A stretch of 64,000 nt of DNA from Rusavskia elegans. Lineage: Eukaryota; Ascomycota; Lecanoromycetes; Teloschistales; Teloschistaceae. Shown in pieces: positions 22,545 to 35,400 of this stretch (within the stretch, counting starts at the first letter, position 1; each line of letters begins with the position of its first letter). Both the position numbers and the translations under genes were made by a program. The notes beneath the pieces were generated by a model, which saw only the letters and a list, made by a program, of their open reading frames with translations, did not search any database and was not told where the DNA came from. Where the stretch lies: positions 744,001 to 808,000 of the forward strand of contig SAUG01000029.1 in the NCBI GenBank assembly GCA_011316305.1. Reading direction: 5' to 3'.

Positions 22545-25500
22545 ATGGAGGAATCCCTCCAAGTCCACGTCTTCACCTCGCTGTATTCGTTCAGCGACGG
22601 TGCTGTAAGTGCCTCCGACTCCACAGAGTACCATGTTACAGCATCACTGACTCGGTATAGCGGGACGAAATATTGTCCAAGTTCAGGTAGGGATTCCCTG
22701 CTGTCTATCGACCCTAAGCTGATTCAGATGTCTAGTGAAAAAGCTGCTTTTCTTAATGCTCACGCCGAGTGGCGGGATAACAAGGTACACCTAGGCAATG
22801 AACGTACTCTTCACTCCAGTTACTAATACTGTGTCCAGTTTCTTTGCATATCCAGTAATGATGAAGCTTCCGTTACAGCTTTGTTCAATTTGTACAATGA
22901 GTATGTCAACAAGGAGAAGCAGAGGGCCTACGACCCCTACGAGGTAAAGTTGTCTCTCCTACACACCTACTTCGTAGCTAACCTACGCTTAAGGTCTCCA
23001 AGTTGGAGCGACCACCTGCAACACTTACAAAGAAGGCAAGATTGGAAACTCCATTACAGAAGAACGATAGTTCAGACATCAAAGACGTTTACAACGTCGA
23101 AGACTCCTCGAACATCCTTATCACTCACGAGACGATTTTACGAGTCTGGAGCCTTGCAGCAGAATTAGTAAAGAGTACCCCGAAGCGTCTGATTACCTTT
23201 AAGATGTTTGAACAAATCGCCAATCGCGCCAGTTGCCGGATAGTATCCAAGACCGAAGCAGGCGTATTGACCGTGAAAGGTGACAACGAACAAGATTTGA
23301 GCCAGACCTTGGAAAGACTTGATAATTTTGCGCAAGCACTGGTAAGTCCCTGCAAGGTTTGACCGTTCTTGTCCTCTTGTCACCTGTTGAATCGAGCATG
23401 CTTCCGTTCCGGGTAATCTTTAATCACTAACAATTTATAGTGTGCTCGGCAAGTGCAGCCTCAGACGTACAATCTCGTCATCCCGGAAGAAGAAGGAACG
23501 GATGTTCGATTCAGATTGACTCCCCTCGAAGATCATGAAGCGAGTGACCATAGATCTACAACTATGATCGATCAAGGTTTGCTTGGGTCCCAGCTACCGA
23601 ACCTTGCCGTTATCCTGGAAGCAGCGAAGAATGGAGCTATACTTACGTGTTCTCGCAATTCTCGCGACTCGGCTGGATTAACTCACACCTGGCGTTATAC
23701 CCTAATCCCTTCCTATGGTGATCAGGATATCAATCTCAAACACTCTACTGCTGGCAGTCAGACCAGATCTACTCAGGCTCTTGGCGCACTACCAGAGCTC
23801 GCCCCAAAGTCTATTGCTGAATGGGTGGCTGCGATACCCTCCAGAGGTGATGATCCTTCCACGCGTCCTATTCCGACTAAGGAATCGATCGAAAATTCGC
23901 CTCTTGCATGGGTGGATGGCGTTGAGACTGCCAACGATGATACTGAGACCTCGCAGCCGAAGAGGCGCTTTGGCAGGAATCGGAAAAAGCCAGGGTTGGA
24001 TGATATTACGGAGATTGAAGACCAGGGAGTTACCACGTTTGATTACACCAACGACGACCACCACTCGACCTTGACTTTGCCGCTTAGCTCTAAAGAGGGT
24101 AAACTGTCATCCGAACTTAATCTACAGCCAGAGACTGCAGGATCTCACCTATCGGCCAAGCTGGCTTCTTCGACATTATCGACTTCGAAGACTCCCTCCC
24201 ACAGCGGTAGCCAAAAGTCCCCCCCAGCAGATACCTCCTCATCAACGCCTTCTACGCAAAGCTCGACTACCCACTACGATCTTTTGATGTCAGCAGAGCC
24301 AGCCCTAGCTTATCCTGTGATGATTCCGATTTCAAATCTAGCTACCAATTGTCAAGATATTGGATTACCAACCCCGCAAGCTACCTCGCAAGCATCGTTC
24401 GCTCAGGCCCCGCCTCCGCCAGCATGGGTTCACCGGAACGTAACATCTCAGGCTGAGAATCAGAGACCGGGATTGCTCGTTGACTGTGCGGATACTGAAC
24501 GTCCGAGTAGCCAGCCTGTAAGCTATCTTGCAGCAGCTAAGCGAGGTACTAGTACTGTTGGTACAAGAGGTTTATCCCGAGGACGAGCGAATATACGCGG
24601 CGGAAGATTTAATCACGGGTCTAATCTATCACATCCACTACAACCTCCTACGAGCTCTCCGGACCAGGCGCAGTCAGTCAAATGGACCGCTCCGAAGGAG
24701 ACTGGGAAAGCTAGGAAGGCAAGATCCAAGGTAGCTACAGTCCCAAATCACCAGACGGTACAACTACAAGAGGACAGCGCAGTACGACCAGTCAACGATG
24801 ATCTATCGCAGCCTGATGATTCGGTCGTGATCCAGCTGCTCCAACTAGCAAAGGGTCTTGGCGGGATAGTGAGAATGGAGGTTGAGATCGGACGTATTCT
24901 TATCAAGACTGATAGCATTCAGCCAAGTAAGGCTGCCAGGTGGGCTAACGTATACAATGCGTGGTCATCCATCTTCGGGTTGGGAGATAGACAGACTGAA
25001 ACGATTTTCACAAACCGGTGAGTAGCTGTCTCGGCCCGCCAGATATACAAGGAAGCTGACACTGTCTGTTAGGCTTCCGAATCCTCACACCGATCTCGGG
25101 TTCCCCTCAAATTTGAAAGAAATGGGTGGGCAGCAAGTCTTCACGCACATGCCCCACGATTGCAGTGTCCGATATGAGTTTCTATGTACAACAATACTTG
25201 GCGATGAAGAGTATGTTTTGATGATCTATCAAGTTGGAAGACTGAAGACCTAACAAACACTACAGTGTGGTATTCGACGTTTCTCAGTCTGGAGACGTTC
25301 AGGTATTTGGTTCCGAACACGTTGCAGGAGCCTTCCAGTGGCATTTCCCCAAGCGTCAGTGGGATGCTCGTCTTATCGCCAAAACCTCGGAACGTATCGA
25401 AGACTACGAGGATGCTGTAAAGGCAGTTAAAAGCTCTCTATCGGTCATTCCTAGCCCTGACCAGACTACGGCCAGTCTGTTTGCCGACCTTGGAAATTCC

Positions 25501-25926
25501 GGACTAATCTTCAAATCAGCGAGCATCCTCCGTGAAGTCCACTTCAGATGCCTTACAGATCCGGATATCAGTATGACCTGTACAGAGACACAGTATCTTG
25601 GAGTAGCGAAGGACCGACAACGCTTCTTCAATAGCCCCTTAGATCGAGCGGCTGCAGAGGCGAAGGGTGATCTCTGGTGGGAGATCAAGCTGGAATCTAC
25701 GAACACCTCCACGGAACTCCAGCAGGGGAATTGGACGGCCGAAGAAATTGTTCAGGCGGGAGTTGCGCAGCGGTTACAGGCCGTGGCAATCGATATCGTG
25801 ACTCAAATCGACGGCATCGGGGCCTACATCAAGCAAGCAGCTACAGAGGTCTTCTCGAGGACTGCGCCTACTGAATCGTGGAGAGCTTCAAAGGTGGCGG
25901 CTTCTGATGCAGCTACATTCTGGTGA
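22545..25926 (+). CDS. Conserved-looking putative RNA-binding protein (KH-like plus RGG-like), unnamed
   Basis: About eight exons: join(22545..22599, 22661..22686, 22728..22784, 22839..22943, 22994..23341, 23441..25017, 25073..25210, 25266..25926), 988 residues in this model. The first two junctions are uncertain: a strong GTAAGT donor at 22605 breaks phase downstream, so a weak GTGCTG donor at 22600 was used. Residues about 145-196 look KH-like (ITFKMFEQIANRASCRIVS...GVLTVKG...LERLDNFAQAL). A disordered Ser/Thr/Pro region follows, holding RGLSRGRANIRGGRF near residue 570, an RGG-like patch. The C-terminal 330 residues look globular (FPKRQWDARLIAKTSERIEDY, GDLWWEIKLESTNTS, GNWTAEEIVQAGVAQRLQA). 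I do not recognise the family by name. RNA binding is inferred from the KH-like and RGG-like segments. Confidence 0.7.
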
Positions 25927-26299
25927 GAAGGTTGTAATATCATTGCTTGCTGAAGTGCATCAATGGATGGAGGACCGGCGGATGAGTCTTTTCAAGACCT
26001 TAGCCCAATCACCTGTACTTCTTAGTCAAGCGATATAGCAAGCCTAGAATGATCAGAGGCACAACTGATATCAAAGAACACGTAAAGCACAGATAAAAGG
26101 CTACCACGGGTGAATGCGTTATGATCATCCACGCCGGTAAAAAGCGTGTACTCCACGCTGCGGGACAATATTCTTCAACATGCGAAAAATGACGCGGAAT
26201 TGCTGCTGCTCTCAAGAACAGATGAGTTGACCCAAGACTTGTTCTCTATCATGGTTGCTATTCAACAAGGATCTTGCCAGAGAAAGCTTGACCCCGGGA
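25927..26299. other. Intergenic, RAD17 promoter region
   Basis: About 370 bases, no recognisable feature. Confidence 0.4.
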
Positions 26300-28970
26300 A
26301 TGGGGCCCCCACCAGCCAAAAGGCGGAGGAAATTGGTTGTCTTGAGTTCCGAAGACGAAGAGGAGGACTCCAAGAACCATGAACGGGGAAATGGACAGCT
26401 ACGCAGTGCGACCCGGAAAACCTCACCTCAACATCAAGATGCAGAGAATGCCGAAGCCCGTGTGCTTCCTACCCGCCTACGCTCCAAACCCAAGCCCGTA
26501 ACGAAGGCACCACCAATCACTCCTGTACAATCCACCAACCAGCTCTTGCCCAAGAAATCGGCAACAAAACAAAACAACAATCGTAAAGATCCGAAGTCTT
26601 TGCCCCTGGACACCTACTTCAGCGCAGGCAGCAATATCCATGCCGTCAAGAGTTCTGGCAGCCAGATTTCGAAGATAAGCTCACCCGTCGAGGAGGAGGA
26701 TTTCATCGAGGACGACTCCTTCGATGAAGAGCTACAGAAGCTCCCGATTTCACGCAATGACCTCCACAAAGTCTCCAGGCACGCGCAGGCTCGGCCCAAT
26801 ACCCTGACCCAGAAATCGAGCTCGAGGACATTGCTGTTGGGGAGTCAGGTCTTCCAAAAGCTGGGGAATGGCATTGGAAAGTCGGAGAAGAAGGGAATCG
26901 CGGTGAAGCTGTCGGACAATGATACAAGGTCATGGTCTGATCGCTATGGACCGGTCTCGCTGGAAGAGCTGGCGGTTCACAAGAAAAAGGTAGCAGATGT
27001 GAGGGATTGGCTATACAACGTGTTTCAGGGTCGTTCAAAGAAGGTACGAGGCAGCTCGACCCTCTGTCTGATAGCGTTTGCTGATGGAGTTGAAGAAAGT
27101 CATGATATTGAAGGGGGCTTCAGGCGTTGGCAAGACGGCTACGGTCTCTGCACTTTCTCGGGCTATGGATTTCGATCTGATTGAATGGGCCAATCCAACG
27201 GTATCAGATTTCACCTCTGACAACTATGTCTCCACGACTGCTCTATTTGAGGAATTCCTCAGACGCAGCGGCAAATTCACCAGTCTTGACATCACTACCA
27301 GCGAAGATACAGGTGCTTCATCTCATGCCACATCCACGGAGAAGGCTGATCCGGAGGCCAGAAAGAAAGTCATTCTAGTCGAGGAATTTCCCAACATGTT
27401 CATGACCAGCACAAACGCACTACAAGCGTTCAGATCATCCATCCTCCAATATCTAGCCACCAACACACCCAAAGACACAGTAATGCCCTTGGTGGTGATC
27501 ATCACTGAAAGCCAAACAACCGGCACAACCTCCCTCACCGACACCCTCACAGCCCATCGCCTCCTCGGCCCCTCCATCCTAACCCACCCTTTCACCGACA
27601 CCATTGAATTCAACCCCATCGCCCCAACCTTCATCACCAAAGCCCTGGATCTCATCATTCAAAAAGAAGCCCGCCATTCCGGAAGACGAAGGATGCCCGG
27701 TCCCTCCGTTCTCAAACGCCTCAGCGAGTCCGGCGACGTCCGCAGCGCGATCGGCTCCCTTGAATTCCTATGCCTCAAAGGTCAAGATGGCGACAATTGG
27801 AGCGTCCGAGTTGCCGCCAAGGGTAAGAAGGGAGCAAAACCCGCGAACTCGATCACAGACATGGAAGAGGAATCATTGGAATTGGTCACACGGCGTGAAG
27901 TCAGTTTAGGTCTGTTCCATGCGGTGGGCAAGGTGGTGCATAACAAACGGGAAGGCCTCTCAGTTAACAAAACCACGAAAGATCCGCCAACACAACCACC
28001 GACCCATCTCCCGCAGCACGCACGGCTGAAAGCACCCGATGTTGCGGTCAACGAGCTGATGGATGAGACGGGCACGGATACAGCGACTTTCGTGGCAAGT
28101 TTGCATGAGAATTATGTGCTTTCTTGCAATGGCGAGGGTTTCTTGGATACGCTGAATGCGTGTGTGGAAGCTTTGTCTGATAGCGATGTCCTGATGACTG
28201 GAATTGGAAGAGTGGGTGGGAGGTCTAGGGCTGGTGGCGGTAATGGCAATGGGGGAACAGCAGGCGCGGATACAATAAGACAGGATGAGATTGCCTGGCA
28301 TGTTGCTGTCAGGGGACTGTTGTTTGGTCTCCCTTGTCCGGTCAAACGAGGTGGTCTTCCTTCAGCTTCGATGGGGTCGGGAAGAGTGAGAGGGAAGGAG
28401 GACGCGTTCAAGATGTTTTATCCCACAAGTCTGCGGTTAGGGAAACGGATGGTGGAAGTTGAAGAAGGGGTGGAGAGGTGTGTCGAGAGGATGCGAGATC
28501 CTTCGCAATTGGGTTCGGGCAGAGGACTCGAATCAGATTCAAAGATGGATGAAGTCGCGTCCTGGGCCCGGCGAACAATGCCCCAGCGCAAATCCGAAAA
28601 CGAAGAGCCCACGATGACTACCCCCGGCGCCTGCGGCATACCAAGCCAACCCGACCTGCTGAGGGATGTATTACCCTACATGTCCATCATCTCTCAACAC
28701 CAACCCTTTCCTCTCATTGCAGCCGAAGACCTCAACGCCATCACCAAGATCTCAGCTTCAAACAATACCGTTCCCACAACAGAGGAGAGTCCCGACGAAC
28801 TGGACATCGTCGATCAGACTATGGCTCATCCAGCTTCAACCCCGGTACAACCACCCAAGGTAACGCCATCATCTACGAGAAGGGAAGGGGGTAAAGACGC
28901 CTCAGCTGCATTGGCGCTGGAGACAGCGGTTGGTCGTTTGTACCTTAGTGATGATGATATTGAGGATTGA
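26300..28970 (+). CDS. RAD17: Rad17/Rad24 checkpoint clamp loader subunit
   Basis: Two exons, join(26300..27043, 27090..28970), 874 residues. The intron is only 46 bases. The ATG at 26300 (MGPPPAKRRRK) is the first in frame after open sequence lacking an ATG. The N-terminal 210 residues are disordered and basic/acidic. The AAA+ core opens with WSDRYGPVSLEELAVHKKKVADVRDWL, then Walker A GASGVGKT (257-264) and a Walker B-like VILVEEFPN. The conserved DVRSAIGSLEFLCLKG and FHAVGKVVHNKR follow. In yeast this protein replaces Rfc1 and loads the 9-1-1 clamp at damaged DNA. The C-terminal half has a Gly/Asn-rich insertion near 28215-28270. Identity rests on the combined signature. Confidence 0.92.
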
Positions 28971-29585
28971 TATCGATCGGCTACAACGTAGGATCAAGCT
29001 TGTTTTGGCTTTCATCAAAGGACAGACGGGATGCTAATGTAGGTAGCTTTGGAAAATGAGGGTGCGGTATGATACCATGAGTATTCGTGCGGCTGATGGA
29101 GTTGGAACTGGAGTTGGAGCCGGAGTTGAGGAGTGTGGCTTGGCTGAGAGAATGGGAAGGAAGATGTGATGGAATGGAAGGAGGATGATGAAAAATCGAG
29201 AGGAGTGTATATGATCGATGTGGATTTGTGCAGTAGCATTTATCACGGTGTGATAGAACCGCTTGTACAACGAAAAAAAAGGACTCACTCAAATAATTAT
29301 CGTCTCCTGCCATGAGATGAGAAGAGCCGAAGTGAATACAATAATTGGCAGGAATTAAAAGCATGCATGAGTGAGGGACGAATCAATCGTATCACTCGCC
29401 CAAAGATTATAAACTTCCGTCAGTTCTATTTCTTACATTTTTCGTGATATACAACATACATACATAACATACACCGAGACGAATGGGACCATCACTTCCC
29501 TTCCAACGTCCGTCTCATTAAAAATGCTCGAAACCCATGAATACGAGATACTGAGTAACTAACTCATAACACCCCTTACAAGAAA
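28971..29585. other. Intergenic, convergent 3' flanks
   Basis: About 615 bases between RAD17 (+) and the Tm-1-like gene (-). Minus-strand ORFs of 70-127 codons are Ser/Pro/His-rich and unconvincing. Confidence 0.45.
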
Positions 29586-30932
29586 TCACCCCATTTCTTT
29601 CTCATGCACCTCAACCAACTTCATCAATCTCTCCGCCAATTCCACTGCAAAACCCTCATCATTAACCACCCTCTCATCCCTCAAAACACTCACCCCCGTC
29701 CCCTGCAACCCCTTCTCAATACTCGTAAATAACATCTCATCCGCCTCCTTATCCTCAAAATCACCCCCCTTAACACTCAACGGACTAATCCCACCCACCG
29801 GTAAAATAACATTAACCATCTCACTCCTCTCACAAAACCCCCTCACCTTCCCCGCAATAAATTCCCCTACCCGCCTCGACTCCTCCGCATCAGCCCTCAC
29901 AAGCGTCACCGCCTCATTATGTTTATGAATCTTCCTCCCCTCCGCCTCAAAGCGCTGAGGAACGGTATTCCGGGGTCCGAAATTCGCCATCTCGCATGCG
30001 CCGACGGAGATGATATAAGGGATTCCGGCCTTGAGGCCGGCTTCAAGGCGGTGCGGACCGGCGGATAGGACGCCGCCGACGATTTCGTCGGTGATTTCCG
30101 AGGTGGTGAGATCGATGATGGCGTCGAGGTCGCCGGAGGAGATGAGGCGTTCCATTGCGCGGCCGCCGTGGCCGGTGGCGTGGAAGGTGTAGATTTCGGT
30201 GGAGGGGTGGTGGGAGGTGAGGTGTGTGCGGATTCGGTCGCAGCAGGGGGTGGTGACGCCGAACATTGTGATGGCGATTTTGGTTTTGATTTTGTTTTTC
30301 TCTTGGTTTGCTTTTGGGTTGTTGGCGGTGGAGTTTTCGCTTTTTGGCGGTAGTATCTGGCGCTTTTGATATGCGCGCGCCATGCCTACGATTGCTCCTG
30401 CGGCATTGTCGAGCACACCGTTTAGGATGCTGTTGGAGCCTGCGATGTCGACGATGCTGTACATCAGTGTGATATCGCTTTCGCCCACAAAGGGAGCTGT
30501 ATCACCGCTTGCCATGGTGGAAACGATGAGTTTGGGGATTAGGAAAGGCAGGCCGCGGCGCATGGCTGCTGAAGTGAGGGAGGTGCCACTGGAACCGCCG
30601 ACCGAGATGACTCCATGGATAGAATTCTTCGAGTGTAGGTCTTCCAAGCAGGCTGTTGCGCAATCGGTCATGGTCCGTGTGACTTGACTTCGGGGGATGG
30701 TGGATAGATCCGGGGGATTGGAAGAGCCATATTTCTGGAGGAGGTCATCCTGGGGTATGGAGATTGCTGGATCGGATATGGGGGTTCTACCGACGTCGAT
30801 GAGCGTTATTGATGCATCCTCGGCATGGGCGAGTATCTGCGATCGAAGGTACAATAGCTCCTGTAGCTTGGTATCACAGGTTCCGAGGATGGCGATTGAT
30901 AGTTGAGTCGCTGCTTTGTCGCTAGGAGTCAT
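29586..30932 (-). CDS. Tm-1-like ATP-binding (UPF0261) protein
   Basis: Single exon, 448 residues from an ATG at 30932. It matches the UPF0261/Tm-1-like family: AILGTCDTKLQELLYLR at the start, the Gly-rich GVISVGGSSGTSLTSAAMRRGLPFLIPKLIVST, then ASGDTAPFVGESDITLMYSIVDIAGSN and AAGAIVGMARAY. The second half has FGVTTPCCDRIR, TFHATGHGGRAMERL, AIIDLTTSEITDEIVGG, and the end holds ILPVGGISPLSVKGGDF. In plants the same two-domain fold forms the N-terminal half of tomato Tm-1, which binds ATP; bacterial and fungal functions are unsettled. The next gene, on the other strand 471 bases away, encodes the TIM-barrel that is fused to this domain in plants. A low-complexity insert (ENSTANNPKANQEKNKIK) separates the halves. 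Confidence 0.9.
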   Translation of the reverse strand: MTPSDKAATQLSIAILGTCDTKLQELLYLRSQILAHAEDASITLIDVGRTPISDPAISIPQDDLLQKYGSSNPPDLSTIPRSQVTRTMTDCATACLEDLHSKNSIHGVISVGGSSGTSLTSAAMRRGLPFLIPKLIVSTMASGDTAPFVGESDITLMYSIVDIAGSNSILNGVLDNAAGAIVGMARAYQKRQILPPKSENSTANNPKANQEKNKIKTKIAITMFGVTTPCCDRIRTHLTSHHPSTEIYTFHATGHGGRAMERLISSGDLDAIIDLTTSEITDEIVGGVLSAGPHRLEAGLKAGIPYIISVGACEMANFGPRNTVPQRFEAEGRKIHKHNEAVTLVRADAEESRRVGEFIAGKVRGFCERSEMVNVILPVGGISPLSVKGGDFEDKEADEMLFTSIEKGLQGTGVSVLRDERVVNDEGFAVELAERLMKLVEVHEKEMG

Positions 30933-31403
30933 GTTTGGGAAAGGGGTGGTAGAAGAGAGTGCTGTCTTGAGAAGTCGGATGAGGCCTTAAGGTGGAGAAG
31001 CTGGCTGCCGTTCCAGGATTACGTAGTCGCGGGAAGACTGCTCTGCAAGTACAAGCGCTCGAATATTATGTAGAGACTCAAGTGCGCTGCTGCTATATTT
31101 CATGAAAGAATCATAGAAGACTGTATGGACAAGTGAAAAGACGGAGATGGGTCGAGGAGAGGGAATGAAATGATACTACGATATTACCTGGGACGAATAG
31201 AGAGAAGCAAACAGACGGCAGGTAAATGCAGCTAATCGACCCCACAATTGCTATGAGTATGAGGTGCATGATGTATTCGGTATGGTCGCTAATTGACGTC
31301 AGTGGATACGACTGAGCTCGGGAAGATCTCTGACTGCCAAACGACATCGATAGCAACGTTGTAGTAAACTGACTTTGATTGACCCCCTACCACGACTGTC
31401 AAC
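30933..31403. promoter_or_regulatory. Shared divergent promoter of the Tm-1-like / TIM-barrel pair
   Basis: 471 bases between the two ATG codons. It has no credible ORF, so it should hold both promoters. I could not pick out a specific factor site by eye. Confidence 0.55.
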
Positions 31404-32374
31404 ATGCCACGACCGACCACACGTACTGAAGTCTTGGGAGGTCTCAGAAGCTCGATCAAACATGGCAAAGCTATCGTGGGCGCTGGAGCCGGTCAGTGAA
31501 ACAGCTGCATCGGTGATACTGCACAGTCATCTGATCTCCCAACTAGGCACTGGCCTCTCTGCCAAATGCGTCGAGCAAGGCGGAGCTGATCTGATACTTG
31601 TGTATAACTCCGGCCGCTTTCGCATGGCTGGTCGAGGTTCGCTTGCCGGCATGATGCCATATAGCGATGCCAATGCCGTCGTGGTAGACATGGTATGTCT
31701 CACCTACCTCTTTGGCGGTGCTTGGTTCGAAGAAGCCATTCCTTCCAAGCGATTGATTGATTACTTAGGCAAGAGAAGTTGTACCGGTCGTGAAAAACAC
31801 TCCCGTGCTGGCCGGCATCTGTGGCACTGATCCATTCCGCTCCATGGACCTCTTCCTGAAAGAACTCAAACAAATCGGTTTCTGCGGAGTCCAAAATTTC
31901 CCCACCGTCGGTCTGATCGATGGCAAGTTCCGCCAGAATCTCGAAGAAACAGGCATGGGTTATGAGGAAGAAGTTGAGATGATCAGGCTCGCGCATCAAC
32001 TGGACCTAGTGACCACTCCTTATGTTTTTAATGTCGACGAAGCCGAGAGGATGACACATGCCGGTGCAGATGTTCTGGTGGCTCACATGGGATTGACGAC
32101 ATCTGGCTCTATCGGAGCATCCACCTCTTCCTCCCTGGATGATTGTGTAAAGGCAATTCAAGACATTCGAGATGCAGCGTATCGTATCAACAAGGACATC
32201 ATAGTGCTTTGTCATGGTGGACCAATCGCGAAACCAGAAGATGCTCAGTATGTGCTCGGGAGAACGAAAGGCGTTCAGGGCTTCTTTGGAGCGAGCTCGA
32301 TGGAGCGTTTGCCCGTGGAAAAGGCCATCGAAGAGACAACCAAAGCTTTCAAAACCCTGTCTTACAATTCCTAG
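31404..32374 (+). CDS. TIM-barrel protein, PEP-hydrolase-like family (Tm-1 C-terminal domain type)
   Basis: Three exons, join(31404..31491, 31547..31692, 31769..32374), 279 residues. Both introns restore frame. The sequence carries family blocks: [103 protein letters not shown] and [19 protein letters not shown], ending with LCHGGPI and [14 protein letters not shown]. This is the TIM-barrel family that forms the C-terminal half of plant Tm-1 and that in bacteria often neighbours the UPF0261 gene. Metal or substrate is not known to me. The divergent arrangement with the preceding gene suggests joint use of both products. Confidence 0.88.
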
Positions 32375-32483
32375 ATTCGCCTCAAAAGGTCGCTTGATAA
32401 TCGAATCTTGCTTCGTCTAAGCTGAATTGACAGAAAGCTCGTTCTCCGTGACTGCACTCTGGTAATTGAAACAACTTGAGGTA

Positions 32484-35400
32484 CTAAGAATTGGATTCTT
32501 CCGGCAGTACGGCTGAAGGGCAACGTCCATCCGGTTCCAGGGTTCCAGATCTCGAAAGACCGAGACCGCTCCCCCCTGAAGCGTCGTAGTCGTTCTCCGA
32601 TCCACTCGATTGCCGTAGGCTCTTTTTTTTTGTCCGTTGACGTACAATACCCGGGAAGATGCTTGGTTGATGATGCCCGCCCGTCGTGGGACTTTCCGGA
32701 AACCCATCTAAATGCCCTGTTCGTTCACCCTTGGCCATTGTAATTGGCTCGTTGGAGGTATTTAGTGATCTGAGCTCGTCACTAGACCTGTTCATGATCC
32801 GGCGTGCAGCCTGCGCCGGTAGGACTGGGCTGGTCCGAGAAGTAGCTGTGGATCCTTTCGAGCTACTAGCAGCGTGTGAGTCCCGGTGAAGTAACACCGA
32901 AGATCCTTTAGAAGCTGTATACGCAGCAGCATAGCGAGCAATCCTAACGGTGATGATTAGTATGTTCCAACGCGTTGATGGGGTAACCTTACATTTCCCT
33001 TTCGTGTTGCAAAGTAGTGTGCCGAAACTCCTCTCGGAGATTTGGCACATTCGTTTTGGCGACGTTATTCCCTTGTATCCCAGGTAGATGGTAGTCAGGC
33101 CCCAGCCATCGTTGCTTGAGCTCGTGCTCGAATCCACACTGCATGACTGAATGTTGGGCGAGCTCGCACATGTCGACCGCACTAAGCTTGCAGATCTGTG
33201 CGGCTACCGAGTACTCCTCGATGAGCGGTTCTTTAGTGTAGGCGAATTGCAAAGGATCGTCGGTGGATAACGACACGTTCAGTCCTCGTCTGAAGTAGAC
33301 TTGAAAGGGATTCCTGTCGTACGCCAGGAACAACGCATTGTTACTCAGCGGAGACATGGCGATCCCGATCTGATCGAGGTAAAAAACGTATTGTAACAAT
33401 GACGCCTTCCTCAATAGAAGACCGTGGCTGATGCTGTGGCAGCAGAGGACAGCTGATTGGAGATGCTCCACGTCTCCAGCTTCTCCACAATGAGGACGAA
33501 GTACAAACGTCCCCAACCCACGTCGCTTCCGCCAGTGATTCAACGGCGCCATGTTGGCCCACAGATAATAGATCCAATAGTTGTACATTGGGTTTTCCGG
33601 GGCATCCCAATTCTTTGGAGTTGGGAACTTCCTGTAGAATCGGCGCTCAACCTTGCTTTCGTCATCTACGCTGTCGAAACCAATGACCCGGTCCAAGAAG
33701 GCATGAAGTTTGGGGTGGCTTGACGGGTTCTTAGTAACCTCGTACAGGGGCTGGAAGATGTTGATGATGAGCTGCTCAAAGTTGTCCACAATCTTCTGCT
33801 TCTTGTACAGGGAGTATAGTCTGGGGATTTGGATCAGCCATCGGACATTGTGGGATACAAGTTTGTTGTCGATGACCCAAGAAGCAAGCTTGTCCCATTC
33901 GTCTATGTTCCTACCATAGATGGAAACTCGCCATTCGACCATCTGGTACTTGCTGGCTTCCAGATCAGAGATGACCTCTCTTGTCAGCTCAGCTAGATAC
34001 CGGCCTTGAATGTAGTTGTCGGTTTTCAAGAAAATCTCGCGCAGTCGTGAAGACCCAACCGGGTTGTACTTGAGATTGAATTTATCGAATCGATGAAACG
34101 AATCAGTGTGCGCCTGAATAGTGTCAGTGCCGGCATTGTGCTTCAGATTCTCGGAGTACTACCCACATGGGTGTCTAGCGTATCAATGCTCAGATCATAG
34201 GCAGACATCTCGAGGCTGTCGAAAACGTCCTGTAGCGACATTTCTTTTCCCTCTCGGAACATCACTTTGTCACTCGCTGAATGCTTTAGCTTGCTTTTGA
34301 TGAAGCGAAGCAGGTGCTTCGAGTTCATGCATGCAGAATGATGGACATGCGTATCGACTTTCCGGACGTTGTAGAAATCACGATGTGGAACACCCTTGGA
34401 CTCCATCATCTCTGCATAAGAATTCTCAAGTACATGCAGGTTGAATTTGCCATCTAAGATCTGCAATTCTCTGAATGCAAAGGACTTGATGGGGCCATCT
34501 TCTGAGACTTCTTTCACAATGTTTAGGTCCATAAAGTACTCCCGCAGGGTTGGGACTTTGATCCACGTCTCCTTGTTCTCCATAGCTTCAGTGGATTCGT
34601 AGACCTGATAGACGCTACCCTGGTCAAGCTCGAACGTCATCGTACCGTCTTCGCCCGGCATGGGTTCGAAATAGGATAAATCAAAATCAGACCCAATGTC
34701 TTGGCCGGGCTTTCTCTGTTTTTTGGGCGGAGATACCGGTCTGGCGTGGACAGGCTCCTCTGCTACCGAGGCCAATGAGGCTTGTGATCGACTCAGGGAA
34801 AGGTCCTGCTCTCCACCGAACAGCGTACTGCTACTTGCTCTGCTGGTTTTCATGCTGGGAGTCTTAGAGACTGTGGTATCTTCGGTCCATACGGGCTTTG
34901 GTGGCTCGGGATAAACCTTCCAGTCAGGATGATCCTTGGGGTTGTCATTCGGTCGTTGCAAGGATAATTCGATATACTTATGCCTGAGGTCGAGGACTCT
35001 CTGTATCATCGATGACATACCCTGGAGTTCAGGATGAATGCTTCGGTCATTGGTGACAGGCTCTTGGTTGTTTGCGGTCTTTGCTCCTCCGTGAGAGCCT
35101 GAGCCACCATCCAGGCCATCGACTGCCGTCGACTGTTCCTGCTTGGTGGGATCTACTTTCCGACCGGCATTCTGTTTGGTCGACGCAAGGGGTTCCTGGT
35201 TGCGGAAGTTTCTCTCTCTGGTAGGTAGCACATCATTGAAGGCACCGCTTCGGTGATATCGTTGAGAAGCCCCCCTACCCTCGTAATTCAGGGAGAATGT
35301 TCTTGCTCGACCAAGACGAGGGTATGTGTCCAAGTCACGTTGCCGATAGTCACGACTACGTTGATAGTATAGTTTGGACTCCTCCTGACTTAGAGATTTC

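Noticed and set aside
31111..31356. 81-codon minus-strand ORF in the Tm-1-like promoter region
   Set aside because: Short, hydrophobic without a leader-and-domain pattern, and placed in the divergent promoter.
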